DNA of 8,336 nucleotides. Source: CAZVUW01 sp964629825. Lineage in GTDB: Bacteria; Actinomycetota; Nitriliruptoria; Euzebyales; Egibacteraceae. Shown in pieces: positions 1 through 5,727 of this stretch (the first letter of the stretch is position 1; each line of letters starts with the position of its first letter). Made by a program: the position numbers and the translations under genes. The DNA lies in NCBI GenBank assembly GCA_964629825.1, contig CAZVUW010000119.1, positions 1 to 8,336 of the forward strand. The letters are read 5' to 3'. Below the pieces are notes generated by a model. That model saw nothing but the letters and a program-made list of their open reading frames with translations, did not search any database and had not been told where the DNA came from.

Positions 1-68
1 AACGTCTGGTAGATGCGTTCGAACCGCCCGCGGACGCCTTCATCCGTCGCTTCGGTGCGCTTGCGCAA
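1..68 (-). CDS. Probable GntR-family transcriptional regulator, N-terminal start only (runs off the left edge)
   Basis: On the minus strand a TTG at 68-66 opens a frame that stays open to the window edge for 22 codons, reading roughly MRKRTEATDEGVRGRFERIY. A GGGAGG sequence lies 8 bases before this TTG; a second in-frame TTG at 71-69 would leave only 5. The residues resemble the segment before the winged helix in GntR regulators (a GRFERIY-type lead into the first helix), and such a regulator beside an acetylornithine-deacetylase-like gene is, from memory, a common rhizobial arrangement. The frame overlaps the end of the M20 fragment by 29 bases (40-68), suggesting translational coupling in the source genome. 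The DNA-binding domain itself lies outside the window, so the family call is an inference from a very short peptide. Confidence 0.4.
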   Translation of the reverse strand, partial: MRKRTEATDEGVRGRFERIYQT

Positions 69-1770
69 CAATGCAGCCTCCCGTCTGATTCGCCAGTTTC
101 AGCCGCAGCTTTTCCAGCATGTCGAGGCAGGCGGCAAGCTGTTCGATGGCGACGAATTCATCGGGCTTGTGCGCCTGGGCGATCGAGCCCGGCCCGCAGA
201 TGATCGAGGAGATGCCGGCCGCCTGGAACAGGCCGGCCTCGGTTCCGAACGGCACGACATCAGCATGGCGCTGTCCGGTCAGTTCCGAGACGATGGCGCG
301 TGCCTCCGACTGGGGCACGACCTTGAGGCCCTCGACCTCGCCGATCGTATGGGTGACGATGGCGCAATCAGGCGAGACGGCATGCATGGATGGCAGCAAC
401 ACGGTGTCGACATAGGTTTGAAGGTCCTGCTTGACGAAATGCGCATCTTCGGCTGCCACCGGGCGCATTTCCCATTCGACGGCGCAATGGCCGGCGATGA
501 CGTTGCGTGCCGTGCCACCCTCGATCCGGCCGACCTGCACCGTGGTCCAGGGCGGCTCGAAGCGGCTGTCGGCCGGCGCGCGCGCCTTGAGTGCATCGGC
601 AAGATCGAGCAGGCGCGAGACGTAGCGGGCGGCGTACTCGACCGCGTTGACGCCCTTGCCGGGATTGGAGCCGTGGCCCTCGAGGCCGAAGAACTCCGTC
701 GTGTATTCGTAGCAGCCCTTGTGTCCCTCGATGATGCCCATGCCGGTCGGTTCGCCGATAATGGCGACCGCCGGGCGGATATTGTTGCGCTCCAGTTCCC
801 GGACCAGGGCCCGCCCGCCCAGCCCGGCCCCTTCGACCGCACCCGCCACCGGCTGCCCGGGTGGCCGGCGCACCGCCGCGCCCAGCAGCGGATCGGCGGA
901 CAGCGCCTCGTGCACGGCGACCGGGTCGGCGTCGAGGTCGAGCAGCCGACGGCAGCGCTGCACCGCCGCGGCGAGGTCGCGGAGGTCCTCCAGCTGCAGG
1001 CTGCAGCGGACGTGGTCAGCGCGCGGGGTCAGCTCGGCGACCGCCGTGCCATGCGGCAGGCTCAGGCTCCGCCGGTAGCTGCCGCGGTCTCCGGACTCCA
1101 CGCCGGGGATCGCACGTGCGGCCAGGAACTCAAGGACGGCCTCGGCGTCCAACGGCGCACGGAACGGCAGTCGCAGCGTGATCACGCCACGCGCAGCGCT
1201 GACCGCACCCGCCGAGCGGCTTCGGAGCTGCGTCGGTGTCGCGTCGAACACCGACCGCACGACGTCGTTGAACTGGCGGATGCTCGCGAAGCCGGCGGCG
1301 AACGCCACGTCCGCGAACGGCAGCGTCGTCGACTCGATCAGGAGACGCGCGGTCTGGGCACGTTGCGCCCTGGCGACCGCCAGCGGCCCCGCTCCGACCT
1401 CGGCCACCATCACGCGGTGCACATGCCGTTCGCTGTAGCCCAGCCGTGAGGCCAGACCGGCCACGCCGTCGCGGTCGACCACCCCGTCGGCGATCAGACG
1501 CATGGCGCGGGCGGTCAGATCGGCTCGAGCGCTCCACTCGGGCGAGCCCGGGCTCGCGTCTGGTCGGCAGCGCTTGCACGCCCGGTACCCGGCGGCCTGG
1601 GCCGAGGCCGCAGTCGGATGGAACGTGACGTTGCGCCGTTTCGGCGTGACCGCGGGGCAGCTCGGCCGGCAGTAGATGCCGGTCGAGCGGACGGCCACGA
1701 CGAACCATCCGTCAAAGCGGGGGTCACGGCTCTGGATGGCGCGGTAGCAGCGGTCGAAGTCATCGATCAT
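40..1770 (-). CDS. Chimeric ORF: Ada-type zinc domain + AraC HTH + AlkA N-terminal domain joined in frame to the C-terminal part of an ArgE-like M20 peptidase
   Basis: Numbered from the ATG at 1770. Residues ~8-75 are an Ada N-terminal domain with the zinc cysteines C34, C38 (CRPSC) and C65, C68 (CKRC); C34 corresponds to the methyl-accepting Cys38 of E. coli Ada. Residues ~80-183 are an AraC-type double helix-turn-helix. Residues ~195-312 are the AlkA N-terminal domain. The HhH-GPD glycosylase domain that should follow is absent. From ~317 the sequence is instead an acetylornithine-deacetylase-like M20 protein: GEPTGM with metal ligand E340, the lid/dimerisation domain, and GPGSIAQAHKP with ligand H534. 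The M20 N-terminus with its other metal ligands is missing. Neither DNA glycosylase nor deacylase activity is therefore expected; methyl sensing could survive. An in-frame ATG at 1821 would add 17 residues, but 1770 fits the family N-terminus better and a hairpin lies 4 bases before 1821. The domain calls are secure; whether the fusion is real is doubtful. Confidence 0.75.
   Translation of the reverse strand: MIDDFDRCYRAIQSRDPRFDGWFVVAVRSTGIYCRPSCPAVTPKRRNVTFHPTAASAQAAGYRACKRCRPDASPGSPEWSARADLTARAMRLIADGVVDRDGVAGLASRLGYSERHVHRVMVAEVGAGPLAVARAQRAQTARLLIESTTLPFADVAFAAGFASIRQFNDVVRSVFDATPTQLRSRSAGAVSAARGVITLRLPFRAPLDAEAVLEFLAARAIPGVESGDRGSYRRSLSLPHGTAVAELTPRADHVRCSLQLEDLRDLAAAVQRCRRLLDLDADPVAVHEALSADPLLGAAVRRPPGQPVAGAVEGAGLGGRALVRELERNNIRPAVAIIGEPTGMGIIEGHKGCYEYTTEFFGLEGHGSNPGKGVNAVEYAARYVSRLLDLADALKARAPADSRFEPPWTTVQVGRIEGGTARNVIAGHCAVEWEMRPVAAEDAHFVKQDLQTYVDTVLLPSMHAVSPDCAIVTHTIGEVEGLKVVPQSEARAIVSELTGQRHADVVPFGTEAGLFQAAGISSIICGPGSIAQAHKPDEFVAIEQLAACLDMLEKLRLKLANQTGGCIVAQAHRSDG
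811..836. other. Junction between the AlkA-type and ArgE-type parts of the fused frame
   Basis: Reading on the minus strand, residues up to about PVAGAVEG match the end of the AlkA N-terminal domain (family form: PGLRVPGAVDG). From about GLGGRALVREL onward the match is to ArgE-like M20 proteins, just before their GEPTGM strand. The DNA here is an almost pure G/C run (gggccgggctgggcgggcgg on the minus strand), which would favour either microhomology-mediated joining or a misassembly. No insertion sequence, att-like repeat or target duplication is visible at the join. The exact base cannot be fixed by eye. Confidence 0.6.
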
Positions 1771-1824
1771 CCGGCGCCATTCTGCCGGTGCAGCCCGCGC
1801 AGTCTGGCGGAGATCGGACATCGT

Positions 1825-1857
1825 GGGCGCCCGGGCCCGTACGGCTCCCGGGCGCCC
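1825..1857 (-). terminator. Strong GC hairpin between the dehydrogenase stop and the Ada/AlkA frame
   Basis: GGGCGCCCGGG (1825-1835) pairs perfectly with CCCGGGCGCCC (1847-1857), an 11-bp all-G/C stem with an 11-base loop that itself contains the palindrome CCGTACGG. It begins 8 bases past the alcohol dehydrogenase stop codon, where a terminator for that minus-strand gene would sit. There is no T-run, so it is either a GC-type terminator of the kind frequent in high-G+C bacteria or an mRNA-stabilising 3' structure. It ends 3 bases before the ATG at 1821, which argues for the later start at 1770 in the next gene. Confidence 0.6.
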
Positions 1858-1865
1858 CGCGGCTG

Positions 1866-2909
1866 CTATGACCTGGTCAGGACGACCTTCAGCGCGCCCG
1901 TGTCGGCCGCGCGCGAGAACACGTCATAGGCGTCCATGAACTGGTCCATGGCGAAGTGGTGCGTGACGAACCGGCGCGCGTCGAGCTGGCCCGAGGCCAC
2001 GAGGCGCAGCAGGGTCGGAGTCGAGTAGGTGTCGACCAGGCCGGTGGCGATCCGGACGTTGCGGATCCACAGATCCTCGAGGTGCAGGGTCGCCGGCTTG
2101 CCGTGAACGCCGACGTTGGCGACGCGGCCACCGGGCCGGATCAGCCGTGTGCACAGCTCGAACGTGTCAGGGACCCCGACGGCCTCGATCGCCACGTCAG
2201 CGCCCAGCCCGTCGGTCAGCTCCTTGACCGCCTCCATCGGGTCGGTCATGCCGTTGTTGACCGTCACCGTGGCGCCGAACTGCTTGGCGGCCTCCAGGCG
2301 GCTGTCCGCAAGGTCGATGGCAACGATCGCGGACGGCGAGAACAGCTGCGCCCCGGTGATCGCCGCAAGGCCGATGGGGCCCGCGCCGACCACGGCCACG
2401 ACGTCACCCGGCTGCACGCCGCCGTTCAGGACCCCGACCTCATAGCCGGTCGGGAGGATGTCCGCGAGCATCAGGACCTGCTCGTCGGTGACGCCGTCCG
2501 GAACCAGGTAGGTCGAGGTGTCGGCGAACGGGATGCGCACCTTCTCCGCCTGGGTGCCGTCGATCAGGTGGCCGAGGATCCAGCCTCCGCCGCCGAGGCA
2601 CTGGCTGTACTGGGCGGCGCTGCAGTAGCGGCAGCGGCCGCAGGCTGAGATGCAGGAGACCAGAACGCGGTCGCCCGGCTTGACGTTGGTTACGGACGCT
2701 CCGACCTCCTCGACGGTGCCGACCGCCTCATGGCCGAGGATCCGTCCGTCGGTCACCGCCGGCACATCGCCTTTCAGGATGTGGAGGTCGGTGCCGCAGA
2801 TCGTCACCGTGTCGACGCGCACGAGCGCGTCGGTGGGATCGATGATCTGCGGGTCGGGGACGTCCTCCCAGGCCTTGTTGCCCGGGCCGTGGTAGACGAC
2901 TGCCTTCAT
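1866..2909 (-). CDS. Zinc-dependent alcohol dehydrogenase, medium-chain dehydrogenase/reductase family
   Basis: This 347-residue protein is full length for a bacterial zinc MDR alcohol dehydrogenase, a cytosolic oxidoreductase interconverting an alcohol and its aldehyde or ketone with NAD(P)H. Visible catalytic-zinc ligands are C38, H60 and E61 (GHEAVG), with D150 placed as in the Thermoanaerobacter-type secondary alcohol dehydrogenases. A structural-zinc lobe is complete: C90, C93, C96, C104. The Rossmann motif GAGPIG is at 175-180, and D199 at the end of the second strand favours NAD over NADP. The start at 2909 is chosen because GAGGTGG lies just upstream; an in-frame ATG at 2933 would add 8 residues with a poorer site. 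It follows the hemerythrin gene on the same strand after a 162-base gap, so joint transcription is possible. Substrate is not determinable from sequence. Confidence 0.92.
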   Translation of the reverse strand: MKAVVYHGPGNKAWEDVPDPQIIDPTDALVRVDTVTICGTDLHILKGDVPAVTDGRILGHEAVGTVEEVGASVTNVKPGDRVLVSCISACGRCRYCSAAQYSQCLGGGGWILGHLIDGTQAEKVRIPFADTSTYLVPDGVTDEQVLMLADILPTGYEVGVLNGGVQPGDVVAVVGAGPIGLAAITGAQLFSPSAIVAIDLADSRLEAAKQFGATVTVNNGMTDPMEAVKELTDGLGADVAIEAVGVPDTFELCTRLIRPGGRVANVGVHGKPATLHLEDLWIRNVRIATGLVDTYSTPTLLRLVASGQLDARRFVTHHFAMDQFMDAYDVFSRAADTGALKVVLTRS

Positions 2910-2934
2910 ATCGCCACCTCGCTTCCTTCCCAAA

Positions 2935-2950
2935 GCCGCCAGTGGGCGGC
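2935..2950 (-). terminator. Small hairpin in the hemerythrin-dehydrogenase gap
   Basis: GCCGCC (2935-2940) and GGCGGC (2945-2950) form a perfect 6-bp stem with a 4-base loop. On the minus strand it is followed by TTTGGG and then the Shine-Dalgarno of the dehydrogenase. It could end hemerythrin transcription or be a 5' leader structure of the dehydrogenase mRNA. The other ~140 bases of the 2910-3071 gap hold no clear promoter or gene. Confidence 0.3.
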
Positions 2951-3071
2951 CAGGTCGTCGCCAGATGGCCTCCCCAGGTGGGGCGGCGCAGGAGGACGGC
3001 TACCCGCCGCGAGCACCGGGCAACCGTCCGAACGGCCCTGTTCCAGGCGCCGGGAGACGTCCACCGGAGGC

Positions 3072-3554
3072 CTAGAAGATGCCGTCGAGCGGCGCGCGCA
3101 GAGCGGCCTCGTCCGCCGACCCAGCCTCGACCTCAAGGCCGTCCAGGACCGCTACGAGAACTCGCTCCTCGTAGGCCAGGTGATTCTCCAGCAGCGCCGC
3201 GATGCCGCCCACCTCGCGCTCGAGCGCACCGCGCTCCTCGGCATCGCCCGCGCTGAGCAGCCCCTCGAGGCGGTCGAGCATGGGGTTCAGGAACTCATGG
3301 TCGCGCGTCAGGGCGTCGAGGACGTCGCCGAGGTCCGGCCGGTGCCGGTGTAGCACCTCGAAGGCGCCGTCGTCCTCACCGATGTGGTGACGACGCAGGC
3401 CGCGGCAGAACGCCAGGCAAGGACGGCCGAAGTCGGCGACGTCGTCAAGCCCCGCTTCGAGCGCCCGCTCGAGCTGGCTCACCCGCACCCGCAGCTGGCG
3501 GTGGACGGCGAGCAGCTCCTGGCCGAGGCCGGTCGCCGAGGTTGCTGAGCTCAC
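3072..3554 (-). CDS. Hemerythrin HHE-domain protein
   Basis: From a GTG start this is a 160-residue, predicted all-helical cytosolic protein with the diiron-ligand pattern of hemerythrin domains: H18, HHIGED at 56-61, DHE with H86, and ENHLAYEE with H125 and E129. Such domains bind O2, NO or iron, or sense redox state; nothing here picks one role. The GTG at 3554 was chosen because the family-like sequence begins just after it and an AGGG lies about 8 bases upstream. A longer in-frame ATG at 3731 would add 59 residues resembling no known domain and would run through the divergent neighbour. The gene is divergent from the YdeI-type gene (63 bases between starts) and upstream of the alcohol dehydrogenase on the same strand. 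The domain call is firm, the physiological role open. Confidence 0.85.
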   Translation of the reverse strand: MSSATSATGLGQELLAVHRQLRVRVSQLERALEAGLDDVADFGRPCLAFCRGLRRHHIGEDDGAFEVLHRHRPDLGDVLDALTRDHEFLNPMLDRLEGLLSAGDAEERGALEREVGGIAALLENHLAYEERVLVAVLDGLEVEAGSADEAALRAPLDGIF

Positions 3555-3593
3555 GGTCTCAACCCTAGCGACCGCCGCTCGGGCATCATGCTC

Positions 3594-3606
3594 CGATCCC
3601 GGATCG
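3594..3606. promoter_or_regulatory. Short inverted repeat before the YdeI-type gene
   Basis: CGATCC-C-GGATCG is a perfect 6-bp dyad around one base, ending 3 bases before GAGGAGGT, the ribosome-binding site of the downstream gene (start 3618), in the 63-base divergent gap. It could be a small operator or a leader hairpin. At 13 bases in G/C-rich DNA it may also be chance. Confidence 0.25.
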
Positions 3607-3617
3607 AGGAGGTCGCC

Positions 3618-4232
3618 ATGGGAGCCGTCCCACCCACGGCATCCGAGCACCCCGCGACGTGGAAGTTCGACTATCCCGTCTATCACCCCGAGACCAGGGC
3701 AGCATGGCGGGCCTGGCTCGAGGAGCACCACGCCACGGCCCGCGGGGTGTGGCTGGTCTCATGGCGTTCGGGTACGGGCAGACCGACCGTGCCCTACGCC
3801 GAAGCCGTCGAGGAGGCCCTGTGCTTCGGCTGGATCGACTCGACCGTCAACATCCTCGACGAGAGCCGAGGCTTGCAGCTGATGTCCCCGCGCCGGCCGC
3901 GCAGCACCTGGACCCGTCTGAACCGGGAGCGCGTCGCCCGCCTTGAGGAGCAGGGCCTCATGACTCCGGCGGGCTGGCGCGCGGTCGAGGTCGCCAAGGC
4001 CAATGGCTGGTGGACGATCTACGACCCGGTCGAAGATCTGTTGGAGCCGGATGAGCTCGCCGCGGCGCTCTCGGCAGTTCCAGCGGCGCGCGCTCACTGG
4101 GACGGATTCCCCCCATCCGCCCGGAAGATGATGCTGTGGTGGGTCATCAGCGCCGTCAAGCCCGAGACCCGAGCCCGACGGGTGGCGGCCATCGTCGACG
4201 CCGCGCGGGAGGGCCGTCGGGCCCAGGGATAG
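3618..4232 (+). CDS. YdeI/OmpD-associated family protein
   Basis: The ATG at 3618 is preceded by GAGGAGGT with a 4-base gap, a near-ideal ribosome-binding site, so it is preferred over the in-frame ATG at 3588. The 204-residue product shows the hallmarks of the YdeI/OmpD-associated family: an N-terminal segment with a WRAWLEEHH helix, the conserved YAEAVEEALCFGWIDS block at 60-75, and SPRRPRSTWTRLNRERV near 90-106 followed by GLMTPAG. The C-terminal end is helical and basic. No signal peptide or membrane segment is visible, so it should be cytosolic. Family members are often labelled bacteriocin-protection proteins after the E. coli name, but the biochemical function is unsettled and that label should not be carried over. 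Its stop lies only 6 bases from the stop of the convergent lipoprotein gene. Confidence 0.87.
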   Translation: MGAVPPTASEHPATWKFDYPVYHPETRAAWRAWLEEHHATARGVWLVSWRSGTGRPTVPYAEAVEEALCFGWIDSTVNILDESRGLQLMSPRRPRSTWTRLNRERVARLEEQGLMTPAGWRAVEVAKANGWWTIYDPVEDLLEPDELAAALSAVPAARAHWDGFPPSARKMMLWWVISAVKPETRARRVAAIVDAAREGRRAQG

Positions 4233-4238
4233 GCGCGC

Positions 4239-4721
4239 CTACCTCTCGAGCTCGAAGGTCTCCGGCCCGTCCGGCAGCTCGACCGTCGCCTTGGTCACGA
4301 TCGGGTTGCCATCGCCCTCGAGGTCATCCAGCTCGACCGTGATCCGTCCGATCTGGTAGTCCTCGGTCAGCATCATCTCCTCGTCGTCGATGCGACCGAT
4401 CCGCACGGCCTCCGGCAGCTGGTCCTGCGTCGCTCCGAGGTAGGCCTGAGCGTCGCGTCGCGCCTGCTCGACACCCGTCTCGTCCATCGGAACCGGGTCG
4501 TCCTCCGCCAGCTCGGGCGTGTCGATGCAGTCGGGGTCCTCCTGCGGGCACATCCCCGCGACGCCGCCCGAGGTCGGGGCGTCCCCGTCGTCCGCATCCG
4601 CGACGGCGTCCGAGGCCGTCGGATCCTCGGGCGCCTCGGCGCCACCGCCCGCCGACCCGCACGCTGCCAGGCTCAACATGAGCACGCCGATCAGCGCGCT
4701 GAGCAGTCTCTTTCGCGACAT
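4239..4721 (-). CDS. Small secreted lipoprotein with CX6C motif and C-terminal beta domain, function unknown
   Basis: A 160-residue protein. Residues 1-20 form a lipoprotein signal peptide (basic SRKR, then a hydrophobic core) ending in the lipobox LAAC with lipidated C21. An acidic Gly/Ala/Asp linker (22-55) follows, then CPQEDPDC (C58, C65), which could form a small disulfide loop outside the membrane. Residues ~88-158 look like one compact domain: helix EQARRDAQAYLG, then IGRIDDEEMMLTEDYQIGRITVELDD and a final strand pair ending in ELPDGP. That order (helix, R-rich strand, DYxxGRITV strand) is reminiscent of the I78 proteinase-inhibitor fold, but the match is by eye and weak. The start is fixed by the signal peptide and by GGAGGAG about 10 bases upstream. 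It shares a 146-base divergent promoter region with the META-domain lipoprotein. Confidence 0.8.
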   Translation of the reverse strand: MSRKRLLSALIGVLMLSLAACGSAGGGAEAPEDPTASDAVADADDGDAPTSGGVAGMCPQEDPDCIDTPELAEDDPVPMDETGVEQARRDAQAYLGATQDQLPEAVRIGRIDDEEMMLTEDYQIGRITVELDDLEGDGNPIVTKATVELPDGPETFELER

Positions 4722-4790
4722 CTTCTGAGCTCTCCTCCATCGGCGCGGACCATCCGTCGCCGGTGCGTTGGACGTCGAGGTCTGCGCTGG

Positions 4791-4807
4791 GGTTCCCGCG
4801 GGGAACC
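4791..4807. promoter_or_regulatory. Perfect 17-base palindrome between two divergent lipoprotein genes (candidate operator)
   Basis: GGTTCCC-GCG-GGGAACC is an exact 7-bp dyad around three bases. It lies 69 bases from the lipoprotein start at 4721 and 60 from the META lipoprotein start at 4868, near the middle of the shared upstream region. That is the expected place for a dimeric regulator controlling both genes. No clear -35/-10 pair could be assigned on either side. It could also form a hairpin in RNA if transcription starts outside it. Confidence 0.45.
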
Positions 4808-4867
4808 GTCGACATGCCGCCGCTCGTCGAACCTGATATGAACCGTCTCGGGAGGTCCGCGCCACCG

Positions 4868-5527
4868 ATGAATCCAGCCGCACGTCTGCTCGCCGTTGTG
4901 ATCCTGCTCGCGCTGCTCGCCGCCTGCGGCGAGAACAGCCCCTCGCAGGTCGCCCTCGACGACGCGCCGACCGCGACGGGCTCGCCGAGCGAGGCGCAGA
5001 CCTCCACCGCTGAGCCCACGTCCAGCGCAGACCCGACGGCCGGCCCGGAGCCGACCCCGAGCGGTGCGGAGGACGGCGACGCTGATCAGGGGACTCCACC
5101 GACCGACGGCGAGCCGTCAGCCAGCAGCGGAGGCGCCATGCTTGGGGACTGGTACCTGATCGAGGCCGAGGGCCTGGAGGGGCTGCCCCTCCCCGATCGC
5201 GACATCACCATGACCGTCGAGGCGGACCGCCTTGCAGGGCACGGGGGCTGCAACAGCTTCACCGCCGGCTACAGCCTGGACGGGGACGCGCTCAGCGTCG
5301 GCCCGGTGGCCGCCACCAAGATGGCCTGCGAACCGCCGGAGCTGATGCGCGCCGAGCAGACCCTGCTGGCCGCCCTCGAGTCGGCGACGCGCATGGCGCT
5401 CGATGGCGATGAGCTGGTCATCGAGGCCGAGGGCGCCACGCTGCGGTTCGCGAGCCTGATGGTCCCCGACGACCCGGCTTCCGACGGCGCGGGCGGCGGA
5501 CTCCCAGGAGCCCCGACAGACAACTAG
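4868..5527 (+). CDS. META/HslJ-domain lipoprotein
   Basis: A 219-residue exported lipoprotein. The signal peptide (1-19) ends in the lipobox LAAC with C20, so the mature protein should be anchored on the outer face of the cytoplasmic membrane. Residues ~21-90 are a low-complexity Thr/Ser/Pro/Glu/Ala linker. Residues ~91-197 are a META domain with its typical marks: GDWYLIEAEG at the start, GHGGCNSFTAGYSLDG at 124-139, and the closing TKMAC at 150-154. C128 and C154 are placed to form a disulfide. A short Gly/Pro-rich tail ends the protein. The E. coli family member HslJ was named for heat-shock association and novobiocin resistance, but the domain has no established reaction. The start at 4868 puts the charged residue directly before the hydrophobic core; GGGAGGT lies 11 bases upstream. 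An ATG at 4838 would add 10 residues without a ribosome-binding site. Confidence 0.85.
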   Translation: MNPAARLLAVVILLALLAACGENSPSQVALDDAPTATGSPSEAQTSTAEPTSSADPTAGPEPTPSGAEDGDADQGTPPTDGEPSASSGGAMLGDWYLIEAEGLEGLPLPDRDITMTVEADRLAGHGGCNSFTAGYSLDGDALSVGPVAATKMACEPPELMRAEQTLLAALESATRMALDGDELVIEAEGATLRFASLMVPDDPASDGAGGGLPGAPTDN

Positions 5528-5530
5528 TCC

Positions 5531-5549
5531 GGGCGCGCGCCCAGCGCCC
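5531..5549 (+). terminator. Terminator-like hairpin after the META lipoprotein
   Basis: GGGCGC (5531-5536) and GCGCCC (5544-5549) pair with a 7-base loop and are followed by TT, 3 bases after the stop codon. Within it GGGCGCGCGCCC (5531-5542) is an alternative self-complementary fold. There is no long T-run. A second weaker stem, CCCTCT (5580-5585) with AGAGGG (5595-5600) and then TT, lies downstream. Confidence 0.45.
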
Positions 5550-5629
5550 TTCAAAGGCGACTGGCGTACCCATCGCAGGCCCTCTAAGGCCACCAGAGGG
5601 TTCCGTTCCCCCATGTCGACTAGAAATCA

Positions 5630-5659
5630 TTGACTAGTACATCCGTACAGGACCATACT
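5630..5659 (+). promoter_or_regulatory. Sigma-70-like promoter for the S15 peptidase gene
   Basis: In a locally A+T-richer island (about 5612-5660), TTGACT (5630-5635; five of six to the -35 consensus) is followed after 18 bases by CATACT (5654-5659; four of six to -10). A transcript starting near 5666 would have a leader of about 60 bases before the ATG at 5728. GACTAG occurs twice, at 5618-5623 and 5632-5637, the second overlapping the -35 box, so a regulator could bind there. Motif match by eye only. Confidence 0.5.
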
Positions 5660-5727
5660 CCCGGCCGCGACCGTCGCTTGCGCGCTGGCCGCACGTTCGT
5701 ATCCCCCCAAACCACCGAGGAGTGGGA

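Noticed and set aside
13..1449. 478-codon plus-strand open frame
   Set aside because: It is antisense to the Ada/AlkA/M20 frame, which has clear domains. The plus translation is rich in Arg/Asp/Gly without any recognisable motif, a usual artefact of high third-position G+C.
2730..3353. 207-codon plus-strand open frame across the hemerythrin-dehydrogenase gap
   Set aside because: It runs antisense through both genes, has no ribosome-binding site or family features, and uses codons unlike the neighbours.
3555..3731. Upstream extension of the hemerythrin frame to an ATG at 3731
   Set aside because: The extra 59 residues overlap the well-supported YdeI-type gene on the other strand and show no domain. 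The GTG at 3554 gives a normal-length hemerythrin domain.
4940..5130. Thr/Ser/Pro/Glu-rich stretch in the META lipoprotein as a possible tandem repeat
   Set aside because: No fixed period is visible; it is an ordinary low-complexity linker between lipid anchor and domain.
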